Positions 24,814 to 33,415 of a DNA stretch of 61,390 nucleotides are shown piece after piece. A model generated the notes under the pieces. The model did not search any database. It saw nothing but the letters and a program-made list of their open reading frames with translations, and had not been told where the DNA came from. The translations under genes were made by a program, and so were the position numbers. The first letter of the stretch is position 1. Every line of letters begins with the position of its first letter. The DNA is taken from positions 1 to 61,390 of the forward strand of contig JAJDXS010000013.1 in NCBI GenBank assembly GCA_022823145.1, written 5' to 3'. Source of the DNA: Gemmatimonadota bacterium. GTDB taxonomy: Bacteria > Gemmatimonadota > Gemmatimonadetes > Longimicrobiales > Gaopeijiaceae.

Positions 24814-26559
24814 TCAAGTGCCTGGCCGTCTGCTTACGCCCACCGTGAGGATGTCGACGTTGTGGTATTCCCGGTGCTTCACCGATGTGGCGTGATGACG
24901 CAGGAGCGCCAGCGAGAGATCCCGTTCGCTGGTAGGATCCGGGCGGTCACCGAAGAGCATCATCCGGTTTTCGAGGTTGCCGGCATGCGTGGCCGCGGTG
25001 AATTCCAGTGACGCGCCTTCCCGGGCGTTCCGGGCCACCACGCGCAGGCGACGTTCCTCGTTGGCCGGTGCGTGATCATCCTCTTCCTGTCGCAGGAGAC
25101 TCAGCAGCGCTTCCTCGGTCGCCGCCCGGAGCCGCTCCGTCGCACTCATACCCCATCCATAACGAGCCGCGAAGTCGACCACGAAACGATCGAGTCCGGG
25201 GAGGCTTTCGGGGCGAAGCGGCATCTCCGTCCTGATCCGGCGGGGTCCGGTCAGTTCGAGGAAGAGGGTCAGGATAAGGATGGTGAGCCCCCCGGCGGTC
25301 AGGCCGTTGGCCAGCATTCGACCCGTGGGCGTCGCCAGGTGGGCGGGGAATATGGCCTGGAACTGGATGCCCACCCCGATCCAGAGCGAAAGTCCGGCGA
25401 TGAGGGCATTCTGCCGGCCCACGCCTTCATGGAAGACGATGCGCATCCCCTGCGCAAACGTCAATCCGAAGATCACCGTAAGGTATGCGCCCAGCACCGG
25501 AAGCGGGATCGACAGAATCAGCGCCACGATCTTGGGCACGAACGCCAGACACACGAACACGATTCCGATATGGATGCCGATCCTCCTGGCCGCCACGCCG
25601 ATTCCCTCCGCCATTGAGATGCCGGCCAGGTAGGGCCACGGCGGCAGCACCCCTGCGAATCCGGAGAGCAGAGTGCCGACGCCGCAGGCGTTGACGGCCC
25701 CTTCGACCTTGCGGAAGTCGATCGCGCGGGACGCGCGGTATGACAGCCGCTGCATGCGCACCGAATCGCCCACCTGCCTGACCGTGATCACGAAGGTCAC
25801 GAACAGGAAGCCGGGCAGCAGGATCCAGAAGCCCGGGCCGAAGCTCAGGTCCAAAGTGAGCGGCGGCAGTGCCGGCACGCCGATCCAGCGGGCATCGGCG
25901 ATGCGGCCAAGGTCCAGGATCCCGAAGAACGCGGCGCTCACACATCCCGCGCCCATGCCGAGCACCGGGGTCCAGGCCCGCGCCATCCGTGGGGCACGAA
26001 GCATCAGACCGACGACGATCAGGATCGTAACGGCGGCGACCGTCGGCGCCGCGGCCGGGTGCGCGTGGTCGGGTACGCGCGTCAGCATGGCGAATCCCAT
26101 GGGCATCACCGTGACCGACACAAGCGCCAGTAGTGTACCGGACACCAGCGGAGTAATGACGCGCCTCAGGCGCGAGAGGCTGGCCGACAGGACGAACTGG
26201 AAGATTGCCGAAGCGACCACAAGTGTTGCGAGCAATGGCGGTCCGCCCGTGACCAGAGCGAGAACCGCTACGCCGATGGCGGCTCCGGAAGCGCCCATCA
26301 CGGTCAGGCTTCCGCCACCGACTGCGCCCAGGCGGCCCGCCTGCAGGACGGTGACGCCTCCGCCGATCAGCATGCTGGCGAAGATCGCCCACGACAGGTA
26401 GCTGTCGTCCAGACCGGCCGCGCGCGCGACGATCGTGGTGACCACGACGACCGGCACGCACACCAGGATGCCGACCTGCAACCCGATCAAAAGAGACATC
26501 AGGCCGGGAGGCTTCTCATCGGCCGCGTAACGCAGTCGAGTACCTTCAGTACGGCTCAA
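24814..26559 (-). CDS. NCS2-like permease fused to a degenerate RsbW-like domain
   Basis: The 581-residue protein starts with a 12-14-helix membrane domain resembling xanthine/uracil permeases (UraA fold; residues about 20-440). The last 140 residues are cytoplasmic and read like an RsbW/HATPase_c_2 domain: FVVDFAARYGWG, a helix TERLRAATEEALLSLL where the N-box should be, and a final HREYHNVDILTVGV. The N-box Asn and the Gly-rich ATP loops appear to be lost, so ATP binding is doubtful. With the STAS gene next door this may be a membrane sensor or transporter gated by a STAS protein. The start is a TTG at 26559 with GGAGA upstream. It is the first gene of the six-gene PKS operon. The transported substrate is unknown. 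Confidence 0.88.
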   Translation of the reverse strand: MSRTEGTRLRYAADEKPPGLMSLLIGLQVGILVCVPVVVVTTIVARAAGLDDSYLSWAIFASMLIGGGVTVLQAGRLGAVGGGSLTVMGASGAAIGVAVLALVTGGPPLLATLVVASAIFQFVLSASLSRLRRVITPLVSGTLLALVSVTVMPMGFAMLTRVPDHAHPAAAPTVAAVTILIVVGLMLRAPRMARAWTPVLGMGAGCVSAAFFGILDLGRIADARWIGVPALPPLTLDLSFGPGFWILLPGFLFVTFVITVRQVGDSVRMQRLSYRASRAIDFRKVEGAVNACGVGTLLSGFAGVLPPWPYLAGISMAEGIGVAARRIGIHIGIVFVCLAFVPKIVALILSIPLPVLGAYLTVIFGLTFAQGMRIVFHEGVGRQNALIAGLSLWIGVGIQFQAIFPAHLATPTGRMLANGLTAGGLTILILTLFLELTGPRRIRTEMPLRPESLPGLDRFVVDFAARYGWGMSATERLRAATEEALLSLLRQEEDDHAPANEERRLRVVARNAREGASLEFTAATHAGNLENRMMLFGDRPDPTSERDLSLALLRHHATSVKHREYHNVDILTVGVSRRPGT

Positions 26560-26612
26560 CTGTCACCATCTCCCCGTCCAGGAGCATTCTCCGAAGAGCC
26601 CGAAAGGCCGAC

Positions 26613-27680
26613 TTGGTGCTGCACACCCCAGGACCTGTACTTGTCACCGGCGCAAATGGATACGTCGCGTCGTGGCTGGTCAAGGCGCTCCTGGAACGAG
26701 GTGTCGACGTGCATGCGACGGTGCGCGACCCTGCGGACCCGGAAAAAACCGGCCACCTCCGGGCGATCGCACAAGGCGCTTCCGGCACGCTGTCCCTGTT
26801 CCGGGCGGACCTGCTGGATCCTGCCGGGTTCGACCGAGCCATGATGGAGTGTACACTCGTGTTCCACACGGCGTCACCACTCATTGTGCGCAATGTCGAA
26901 GATTCGATGCGCGATCTCGTCGAACCGGCGACGCGAGGCACCAGGCATGTGCTCGACGCTGCGGATCGCGCGCCGTCGGTGGGGCGGGTCGTCCTGACCT
27001 CCAGCATCGTCGCGACCTACGGAGACGCCGCCGATCTGGAGGACGTGGGCAAGGACCGGTTCGACGAGAGCCACTGGAACACGACCAGCAACGTGCGCCA
27101 TCAGCCGTACTCGTACTCCAAGACGCTCTCGGAGCGGCTGGCATGGGAGATGGCCGGGAGGCAGGACCGGTGGGATCTGGTAGCCGTAAACCCGGGACTG
27201 GTCCTGGGACCAGGACTGAGCCGCCATACGAAGGCGGAGGGCGTCCTGGTCATGCGGGATTTCGGGAACGGGTACTACCGCTTTGGCGCGCCCGACCTCG
27301 AATTCGCGATCGTGGACGTGCGCGATGTGGCCGAAGCTCACGTGCGCGCAGGGATGCTGCCGGATGCGAACGGGCGCCACATCCTCGTCGCCGGGTCGCG
27401 AACGCTGGTCAAGATCGGTGCCGTCCTGCGGTCGCATTTCGGCGACGACTTTCCGTTCCCGCGACGAACCGTCTCCAACACCGCTGCGCTGATGCTCGCT
27501 TCGCGGCGGGGAATCCCCCAGTCCGTCGCGAAACGCAATCTGGGGTATCCGCTCAGATTCGACAGCGGTCGCGCAAATGACGCCTTGGGAATGAGCTTCC
27601 GACCGCCCGAAGAGTCCATCGTCGACCACTTTCAACAACTACTGGACGACGGGCTCGTCAAACCGATGGCGAGTCGCTGA
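26613..27680 (+). CDS. NAD(P)-dependent extended SDR reductase (dihydroflavonol-reductase-like)
   Basis: This 355-residue protein is a Rossmann-fold reductase with the cofactor motif VTGANGYVAS at about 10-19 and the catalytic Tyr/Lys in YSYSK (about 172-176), close to dihydroflavonol-4-reductase/3-beta-HSD relatives that reduce or oxidise keto/hydroxy groups on small molecules. It starts at a TTG (26613) or the adjoining GTG (26616), with AAAGG upstream. It is divergent from the PKS operon with only 53 bp between start codons, so the promoters must overlap. It may modify the product of that operon, which is inference. Confidence 0.88.
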   Translation: MVLHTPGPVLVTGANGYVASWLVKALLERGVDVHATVRDPADPEKTGHLRAIAQGASGTLSLFRADLLDPAGFDRAMMECTLVFHTASPLIVRNVEDSMRDLVEPATRGTRHVLDAADRAPSVGRVVLTSSIVATYGDAADLEDVGKDRFDESHWNTTSNVRHQPYSYSKTLSERLAWEMAGRQDRWDLVAVNPGLVLGPGLSRHTKAEGVLVMRDFGNGYYRFGAPDLEFAIVDVRDVAEAHVRAGMLPDANGRHILVAGSRTLVKIGAVLRSHFGDDFPFPRRTVSNTAALMLASRRGIPQSVAKRNLGYPLRFDSGRANDALGMSFRPPEESIVDHFQQLLDDGLVKPMASR

Positions 27681-27688
27681 AGCTTTTA

Positions 27689-27712
27689 TTGCAGCGACCG
27701 TACCGGCTGCAA
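27689..27712. terminator. Hairpin between convergent genes
   Basis: Arms TTGCAGC (27689-27695) and GCTGCAA (27706-27712) enclose a 10-base loop. It lies between the SDR stop at 27680 and the stop of the convergent DmdA-like gene at 27734. There is no T-run on the downstream side of either strand, so termination strength is uncertain. Confidence 0.4.
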
Positions 27713-27733
27713 CTGGCGCGGGACCACCGAAGA

Positions 27734-28891
27734 CTACGACTTCGGAATCTCCTTGTCCGGATCCACGAACGGCTTGCGCACCACCACAGATTCCCGCTCC
27801 CCGTCCCGCGTGGCCACCCGCAGCCGCGTCCCCAACTCCGCGAACGCCGTCGGCACCATCGCGTAGCCGATGTTGCGCTCCAACCGCGGCGACCACACCG
27901 CCGAAGTCACGAAGCCGATCGCCTCGCTGCCCGTCCCGCCCGCCCGCACCGGCCACCTCGTCATGTTCAGGTCGAGCGGCGCCCCCGCGATCTCGACGCC
28001 CGCCAGCCGCCGCCGCGGCCCCTCCTCCGCGATCCGCGCCAGCGCCCCACGCCCGATGAAGTCCCCCTCCTGGCCGAGGTCCACCTGCCATCCCAGCCCG
28101 ACCTCGTACGGATTCGTGTCCAGCGTCATATCGATCCCGTAGTTCAGGATCCCGGCCTCGATCCGCCGAATATCCGACGGGCCGGTGGGCGCAATGCCCA
28201 GGTCGGCGCCCGCGCCCATCACCCTGTCCCACAGCTCCACCCCCCGGCTGCCGTCCCGCAGGTAGATCTCGTAGCCGACCTCGCCGCTCCACCCGGTCCG
28301 CGTCACCACCACCGGGATTCCGCCCAGGTCCGTCTCCGCGAACCAGTAGTAGCGCAGCCCCGCCACCCCGTCCCCGAACAGCCTCCGCACCACCTCCTTC
28401 GACTTCGGCCCCTGCACCTGCATCGGCGACACGTCGGGCTCGCACAGCCGCACGTCCAGCCCCGAATTCAGCGCCACCCCCTTCACCCACAGCAGCACGT
28501 CGCTGTCCGCCAGCGCCAGCCAGAAGTGATTTTCGCCCAGCCGCAGCAGCACGGGGTCGTTGACGATGCCCCCGTCCTCGGCCGTGATCAGCACGTACTT
28601 GCCCTGCCCGACCGCGCACTTCGACAGGTCGCGGGGCGTCAGCAGATTCGTGAATTCGAACGCGTCCGGCCCGGTGATCTCGACCTGCCGCTCGACGCTC
28701 ACGTCCCACACCGTGACCCCGGTCCGCAGCCTCTCGTACTCGGCGTGCAGATCGTCGTACCGCGTGGGCAGAAACATGTGGTTGTAGACCGTGTAGGCGC
28801 GGCATCCGGCGCGCAGGGTGGCGTCGAAATACGGCGAACGGCGGAGGCGGGCCCCGCGCTGGATGAGGGCCATGTCGAAGGCGGGTGTCAT
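27734..28891 (-). CDS. DmdA-like (DMSP demethylase family) GcvT-fold protein
   Basis: This 385-residue protein belongs to the GcvT/aminomethyltransferase fold and, within it, looks closest to DmdA, the tetrahydrofolate-dependent dimethylsulfoniopropionate demethylase. From memory of the Pelagibacter enzyme, it shares YTVYNHM near residue 33, ERQVEI, LADSDVLL and the QGPKS block in the same order. The size (about 370) also matches. DmdA moves a methyl group from DMSP to tetrahydrofolate. Relatives demethylate other methylated compounds, so the substrate is not proven. The ATG at 28891 follows GGAG; a second ATG at 28873 is possible. It is the last gene of a five-gene operon, 67 bp after the previous gene, and a CRP-like palindrome lies in that gap. 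Confidence 0.85.
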   Translation of the reverse strand: MTPAFDMALIQRGARLRRSPYFDATLRAGCRAYTVYNHMFLPTRYDDLHAEYERLRTGVTVWDVSVERQVEITGPDAFEFTNLLTPRDLSKCAVGQGKYVLITAEDGGIVNDPVLLRLGENHFWLALADSDVLLWVKGVALNSGLDVRLCEPDVSPMQVQGPKSKEVVRRLFGDGVAGLRYYWFAETDLGGIPVVVTRTGWSGEVGYEIYLRDGSRGVELWDRVMGAGADLGIAPTGPSDIRRIEAGILNYGIDMTLDTNPYEVGLGWQVDLGQEGDFIGRGALARIAEEGPRRRLAGVEIAGAPLDLNMTRWPVRAGGTGSEAIGFVTSAVWSPRLERNIGYAMVPTAFAELGTRLRVATRDGERESVVVRKPFVDPDKEIPKS

Positions 28892-28946
28892 TCGGGGGTC
28901 TCCCTGGGCTTGGGGATCTGGGGTTGAGGAATGGAGGTTGAGGAGA

Positions 28947-28964
28947 TTGTGAACATTTTCACGA
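28947..28964. promoter_or_regulatory. CRP-like palindrome upstream of the DmdA-like gene
   Basis: TTGTGA-N6-TCACGA sits about 55 bp upstream of the DmdA-like ATG and overlaps the stop of the preceding flavoprotein gene. Half sites TGTGA/TCAC(G) fit CRP/FNR-family binding. It is the only one of four such palindromes in this window placed at a gene boundary, and could give the DmdA-like gene its own control. Confidence 0.4.
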
Positions 28965-30563
28965 GCGCTTCGTCAATCGCGCGACCTGCTTCCGTCCGCG
29001 CAAGATCGCGCCTGCGGCAAGACGGCCCGGTCCTCCCGTCACGCCGCCCCCCGGATGGCACCCCGAGCCGCACAGCAACAATCCCTTGACCGGGGTCGCA
29101 TACCGCGCCCAACCCGCGATCGGTCGCATGAAGAGCATCTGGTCGAGTCCCATCTGGCCATGGTATTCGTCACCGCCGGTGAGACCGAGTTCCGTCTCGA
29201 GGTCGAGCGGCGTGAGCAGGCGCTGGTCGACGATGCGGTCGCGCAGCCCGGGGAGGCAGTCGTCGAGGACGGCGAGGACATTGGCGAGCAGGGTGTCGCG
29301 GTGGGCATCGTCCTGCCAGCTGCCCTCGCGCAGGTGGTATGGTGCGTAGCGGACCTGGATCGAGGCCACGTGGCGGCCGGCGGGCGCGAGCGTGGGGTCG
29401 TGCAGCGTGGGGATCACCATGTCGAGGTGCGGGCGGGCCGAGGCGCGGCCGTACTTCGCGTCATCGGCGGCGCGTTCGAGGTAGTCCAGGCTCGGTGCGA
29501 CCAGCGTGTGGCCGGCGAGGCGCTCGGCCGCGTCCGCAAGTGGCGGGAGCCCGTCCAGCAGCAGGTGCAGGACCGCCGTGGTCCCGCGCAGCTGGATGTT
29601 GCCGACCTTGCGGTTGAACTCGGGGCCGAGCCGCAGCGCGCCCACCAGCCGGAAGAAGGTGCGGCGGGGATCGGCGCCCGAGATCACGCAGCGGGCGGCG
29701 ATCTCTTCCCCGCTTGCCAGCGCGACCCCGGTCGCGGCGCCGTCCTCGACGAGGATGCGCTCCACCTCGGCTTCCGTGCGCACCTCGGCCCCGTGCGCCC
29801 GTGCCGCCGCGGCCAGCGCCGCCGAAAGCGCCCCGATCCCGCCCTTCACGAACGCCGACGAGCGGAAGCCGTGGGGGTCGCACCCGGTGGCGTGGTACAG
29901 CATCCGCAACGCGCTGCCCATGGCGCTCGGGCCGTGACGGGAGCCCGACAGCGCGGTGCTGGCCAGCATGCCCTTGAGGGCGTCGCTCTCGAACCAGTCG
30001 TCGAGGAGGTCGCGGGCCGGGAGCGGCGCCACGCGCAGCAGTTCCACCACCGTGCGCTTCCCGAGCCTGCCCGCCTGGATGAGCGGGCGGAGGAGGCGGA
30101 GCCGCTCCCGCGTGGTCATGTCGTGCGGGGCGGGGGCCGGGTGGTCGAGGGCGACGCGCAGCACCCGCGCCATGGTGCGCAGGTGGTCGGCCCAGTCGGC
30201 GAAGCGGGCCGCGTCGGTGCGGTTGTGACGGGCGATCTCGTCACGGGTGCGCGCGGGGTCGCGCCACAGGGTGAGGGCCTCGCCGCCGCCGGTCAGCGAG
30301 GTCGCCAGCGCGGGGGGGCGAGCCCACTCGAGGCCGTGGGCGGCGAGGCCGAGGTCGGCGGCGAGGTCAGCGGGGAAGAGTCCCGCGTCCTGCGCGGCCA
30401 CGTTGACGGCGCAGCCCGGGAAGATCTCCGCCGTCGAGGCCGTGCCCCCCAGGACCGCACTCCGTTCCAGCACCAGGACCTTCCACCTCTCGCAGGCGAG
30501 CCGGGCGGCCGTCACCAGTGCGTTGTGACCGCCCCCCACGACGACCGTGTCGTACTGCTTCAC
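28959..30563 (-). CDS. Phytoene-desaturase-like FAD-dependent oxidoreductase (second copy)
   Basis: This is a 534-residue flavoprotein with the N-terminal FAD-binding motif VVVGGGHNALVTAARLA and the C-terminal FAD motif LLLCGSGCHPGGGVTGGPG, which together define the phytoene desaturase/PYROXD2-like amine-oxidase superfamily. The GTG start at 30563 overlaps the TGA of the preceding gene (GTGA), so the two are translationally coupled. The two proteins are paralogs with the same layout (DDWFESDALKG here, DEWFETDVLKA there). Between two folate-dependent (GcvT-fold) genes they are more likely to oxidise a methylated amine or a related small molecule than a carotenoid, since no other carotenoid gene is near. 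That role is inference. Confidence 0.9.
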   Translation of the reverse strand: MKQYDTVVVGGGHNALVTAARLACERWKVLVLERSAVLGGTASTAEIFPGCAVNVAAQDAGLFPADLAADLGLAAHGLEWARPPALATSLTGGGEALTLWRDPARTRDEIARHNRTDAARFADWADHLRTMARVLRVALDHPAPAPHDMTTRERLRLLRPLIQAGRLGKRTVVELLRVAPLPARDLLDDWFESDALKGMLASTALSGSRHGPSAMGSALRMLYHATGCDPHGFRSSAFVKGGIGALSAALAAAARAHGAEVRTEAEVERILVEDGAATGVALASGEEIAARCVISGADPRRTFFRLVGALRLGPEFNRKVGNIQLRGTTAVLHLLLDGLPPLADAAERLAGHTLVAPSLDYLERAADDAKYGRASARPHLDMVIPTLHDPTLAPAGRHVASIQVRYAPYHLREGSWQDDAHRDTLLANVLAVLDDCLPGLRDRIVDQRLLTPLDLETELGLTGGDEYHGQMGLDQMLFMRPIAGWARYATPVKGLLLCGSGCHPGGGVTGGPGRLAAGAILRGRKQVARLTKRS

Positions 30564-32170
30564 TTCCCCCTCCTCCCCCTGCCAGGCCCTCGCCGAAGAT
30601 CCGCCAGCACTCTGCCCGCCGCCAGCTTGCCCGGTGCGCCCATGATGCCGCCGCCCGGATGCGTGCCCGAGCCACACTGGTAGTAGCCGCGCACCGGCGT
30701 CCGATAGCCCGCGTGTCCGGCGACCGGACGCAGGAAGAAGAGCTGCGACGGCGTCAGTTCGCCCTGGAAGATGTTGCCCTGGGTGAGGCCCGTGGTGCGC
30801 TCGATGTCGAGCGGCGTGACGACCTGACGGTGCAGGATGATGTCCCTGAGGTTGGGGATGTGGCGCGCCAGCGTGTCGACCACGGTGTCGCCGAAGGCCT
30901 CGCGCTTCTCGTCCCATGTGCCGTCGCGCAGTTCGTAGGGGGCGTACTGGACGAAGCACGACATGACGTGCTTACCGGGCGGCGCCATGGCTGGATCGAT
31001 CGCCGAGGGGATGACGATGTCGATGTACGGTTCGCGCGAGAAGTCGCCATACTTGGCGTCGTCGTAGGCGCGTTCGAGGTAGTCGATGGACGGGCTGATC
31101 GAGACGGCGCCTCGGAGGTGGGGGCCGTGGCCGGGCATGCAGCTGAAGTCGGGGGCCGCGTCGAGCGCCAGATTGACCTTGCCTGAGGAGCCGCGGAAGC
31201 GGTAGGCGCGCACAGCGCTGACGAGGTCGGCGGGGAGGGCGTCTTCGTCGACCAGGTCGAGGAAGGTGCGGTGGGGATCCAGGCTTGAGGAGACGACCTT
31301 CGCGTGCAACTCGTCGCCGTTGGCGAGCGCCACGCCATTGACGCGCCCGTTCTTCACCAATGCCCGTGCCACCGGCGCGTCCGTCCGGATCTCGGCTCCC
31401 GCCGCGCGCGCCGCGGAAGCGATTGCGTTCGCCACGGCGCCTGTTCCGCCCTTGGCGAAGCCCCACGCCCTGAAGTGGCCGTCGATCTCGCCCATGTAGT
31501 GGTGCAGCAGGACGTAGGCGGTGCCCGGCGAGCGGGGGCCCAGGAAGGTGCCGATGATCCCGCTCGCCGACAGGGTGGCCTTGAGCACGTCGGTCTCGAA
31601 CCACTCGTCGACGAAATCGGCGGCGCTCGTCGTCATGAGCTTGACGAGCAGGTGAAGCTGATCGGGTTCGAGGTTGAGGAAGTGGCGGGCGAGGCCGAGC
31701 AGACCGCGGATGTCGCCCGGCCCCAGCCGTGCGGGATCGGGAGGGGCGATGCCGAGCAGGTGCTTCACGGCGCGCGCCATGTAGAACAGCGACCGCCCGT
31801 ATTCGTCGTAGGCCTCGGCGTCGCGGATCGAGAAGCGCGCGATCTCGCGCCAGGTGCGGTGGTGGTCGGCGTCGCGGTAGAGGCGGTCGCCGTTCGGCAG
31901 CGGGGTGAGGGTGCTTTCGAGCGGCAGGATTGCGAGGCCGTGGCGGGGCAGGTCCAGTTCGCGGATGATGTCGGGGCGCATCAGGCTGACGACGTACGAG
32001 AACACGCTGTACCTGAAGCTCGGGAAGATCTCCTCGGTGACGGTGGCGCCGCCGAGGAGCGGGCGCCGTTCGAGGACGCACACGTCGAGGCCCGCGCGCG
32101 CCAGGTAGGCCGCGTGGACGAGGCCGTTGTGGCCGCCGCCGATGACGATCGCGTCGTACTTGCGGGCCAT
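30560..32170 (-). CDS. Phytoene-desaturase-like FAD-dependent oxidoreductase (first copy)
   Basis: The 536-residue protein begins with IVIGGGHNGLVHAAYLARAG and LERRPLLGGATVTEE, the FAD-binding Rossmann motif, and ends with GYYQCGSGTHPGGGIMGAPG, the second FAD segment. This is the PYROXD2/phytoene desaturase-like group. It is 6 bp downstream of the GcvT-family gene and overlaps the second copy by 4 bases. Pairing of two such flavoproteins suggests either a heteromer or two successive oxidation steps. No membrane anchor or signal is present, so it is cytoplasmic. Confidence 0.9.
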   Translation of the reverse strand: MARKYDAIVIGGGHNGLVHAAYLARAGLDVCVLERRPLLGGATVTEEIFPSFRYSVFSYVVSLMRPDIIRELDLPRHGLAILPLESTLTPLPNGDRLYRDADHHRTWREIARFSIRDAEAYDEYGRSLFYMARAVKHLLGIAPPDPARLGPGDIRGLLGLARHFLNLEPDQLHLLVKLMTTSAADFVDEWFETDVLKATLSASGIIGTFLGPRSPGTAYVLLHHYMGEIDGHFRAWGFAKGGTGAVANAIASAARAAGAEIRTDAPVARALVKNGRVNGVALANGDELHAKVVSSSLDPHRTFLDLVDEDALPADLVSAVRAYRFRGSSGKVNLALDAAPDFSCMPGHGPHLRGAVSISPSIDYLERAYDDAKYGDFSREPYIDIVIPSAIDPAMAPPGKHVMSCFVQYAPYELRDGTWDEKREAFGDTVVDTLARHIPNLRDIILHRQVVTPLDIERTTGLTQGNIFQGELTPSQLFFLRPVAGHAGYRTPVRGYYQCGSGTHPGGGIMGAPGKLAAGRVLADLRRGPGRGRRGK

Positions 32171-32176
32171 CAGTGG

Positions 32177-33388
32177 TCAGCCCCGCCTGCGCGCCGGGTC
32201 GAAGAAGGGCGTCCGGACCACGCGCGCGGGGACCCGGTGGCGCACGAACTCGACAGTGAGCTCGACCTGAATGCGGGTGCCGGGCCGGGCGAAGGCCCGC
32301 CTGATGGTGGCGAGCGCGATGTACTTCTTGAGGATCGGTGAGAATGTGGAGCTGGTGACGTAGCCGATCTGCCTGCCGGTCGTCCGGCTTCCCCCCGTGT
32401 AGATCGGCACCGCCGCCCGTGACGCCTTCCCCGCCACGAGAGGCGGCAGGCCGACAGCCGCGAAGCGCTCCTCGATGCGCGGCCAGTCGACCTCCAGGCC
32501 GGCGAGCGCCCACGGAGATGGCTCCGCGGCTTCCTGTGCAAGTGCCCGGCTCCCCACGAACTCGCGGCCGGAGCGCGGCTGCACCGTCCACCCCAGCCCG
32601 GCCTCGTAGGGCGACGACTTGCGCGACTCGATCAGCGCAGTCCAGCTCGACACGTAGTCGATGTCCTTGAGAAGGAGCCCGGCTTCGATCCGCGCAATGT
32701 CCAGGGCGTCGAGACCGGCGGGCGCGATCCCGAAGCCCCGGCCCGTCTCCACGAGTGCGTCCCACACGGCGATCGCGTGTTCAGGCGAGAGCCAGATCTC
32801 GTAGCCGAGGTCCCCCGTGTAGCCCGTGCGGGTGATCGTGACCGGGGCCGCGCCGATGTGGCCATCGGTCAGCGCGAAATAAGGGAGCGCGGCGATGTCG
32901 GCGCCGGTCACGAGCCCAGCGAGGATGTCCCGCGAGGTGGGGCCCTGCAGGGCGAGCGCCGCGAGGTCGAGCGAGATGTCACGGACGGTCGCGTCCATCC
33001 CGAGCGCGCAGTCCTGAAACCAGCGCAGGCACGGGTCGGCGGCCGTGATGCGGAAGATGTCGGCACCCAGTCGTTGCACGGTGCCGTCGTCGATCAGCTT
33101 GCCGGCCTCGTCGCACCAGGGCGTGTAGAGCACTCGCCCCTCCGCGCAACAAAAGACGTTGCGCGTCACGACCCGGTCCACCAGCGCGGCCGCATCCGGG
33201 CCCGCGACCTCGTACTTGCGCAGCGGCGACACATCGAAGAGTGCCGCCCCGCTGCGTACGGCGTAGTACTCGTACTCGTGGCCGGGCTCGTAGCTGAGCG
33301 CGGCGGCGTAGCCGGACCAGTTGCGCCAGCGGCGGCTGCGGCAAAGGGCGGCGGTGCGCGGGTGGAAGGGGGTCTCGAGGAGCATCAC
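32177..33388 (-). CDS. GcvT-family aminomethyltransferase-like protein
   Basis: This 403-residue protein has the GcvT fold: ALFDVSPLRKYEVAGPDAAA near the N-terminus, ALQGPTSRDIL, the TGYTGDLGYEIW folate-site segment and a C-terminal barrel with IGYVTSSTFSPILKKYIALA. In the glycine cleavage system such proteins transfer a C1 unit from an aminomethyl group to tetrahydrofolate, but there is no GcvH or GcvP gene here, so it more likely acts as a demethylase or folate-binding partner of the flavoproteins in the operon. The frame opens with GTG-ATG; either may start it. It lies 27 bp after the D-amino-acid-oxidase-like gene. Confidence 0.9.
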   Translation of the reverse strand: MMLLETPFHPRTAALCRSRRWRNWSGYAAALSYEPGHEYEYYAVRSGAALFDVSPLRKYEVAGPDAAALVDRVVTRNVFCCAEGRVLYTPWCDEAGKLIDDGTVQRLGADIFRITAADPCLRWFQDCALGMDATVRDISLDLAALALQGPTSRDILAGLVTGADIAALPYFALTDGHIGAAPVTITRTGYTGDLGYEIWLSPEHAIAVWDALVETGRGFGIAPAGLDALDIARIEAGLLLKDIDYVSSWTALIESRKSSPYEAGLGWTVQPRSGREFVGSRALAQEAAEPSPWALAGLEVDWPRIEERFAAVGLPPLVAGKASRAAVPIYTGGSRTTGRQIGYVTSSTFSPILKKYIALATIRRAFARPGTRIQVELTVEFVRHRVPARVVRTPFFDPARRRG

Positions 33389-33415
33389 GACGGTCCCGTG
33401 CGACGCCCCGACGGA

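Noticed and set aside
21193..25011. A 1272-codon open frame on the plus strand across the PKS and its upstream genes
   Set aside because: It is antisense to genes with clear catalytic motifs, has low-complexity composition rich in His, Arg, Gly and Val, and no recognisable domain. Long antisense frames are expected at this GC content; many others in the window were dropped for the same reason.
28959..32170. The two phytoene-desaturase-like genes as a carotenoid pathway
   Set aside because: No phytoene synthase, cyclase or prenyl transferase gene is near; the neighbours are GcvT-family and DAO-like genes.
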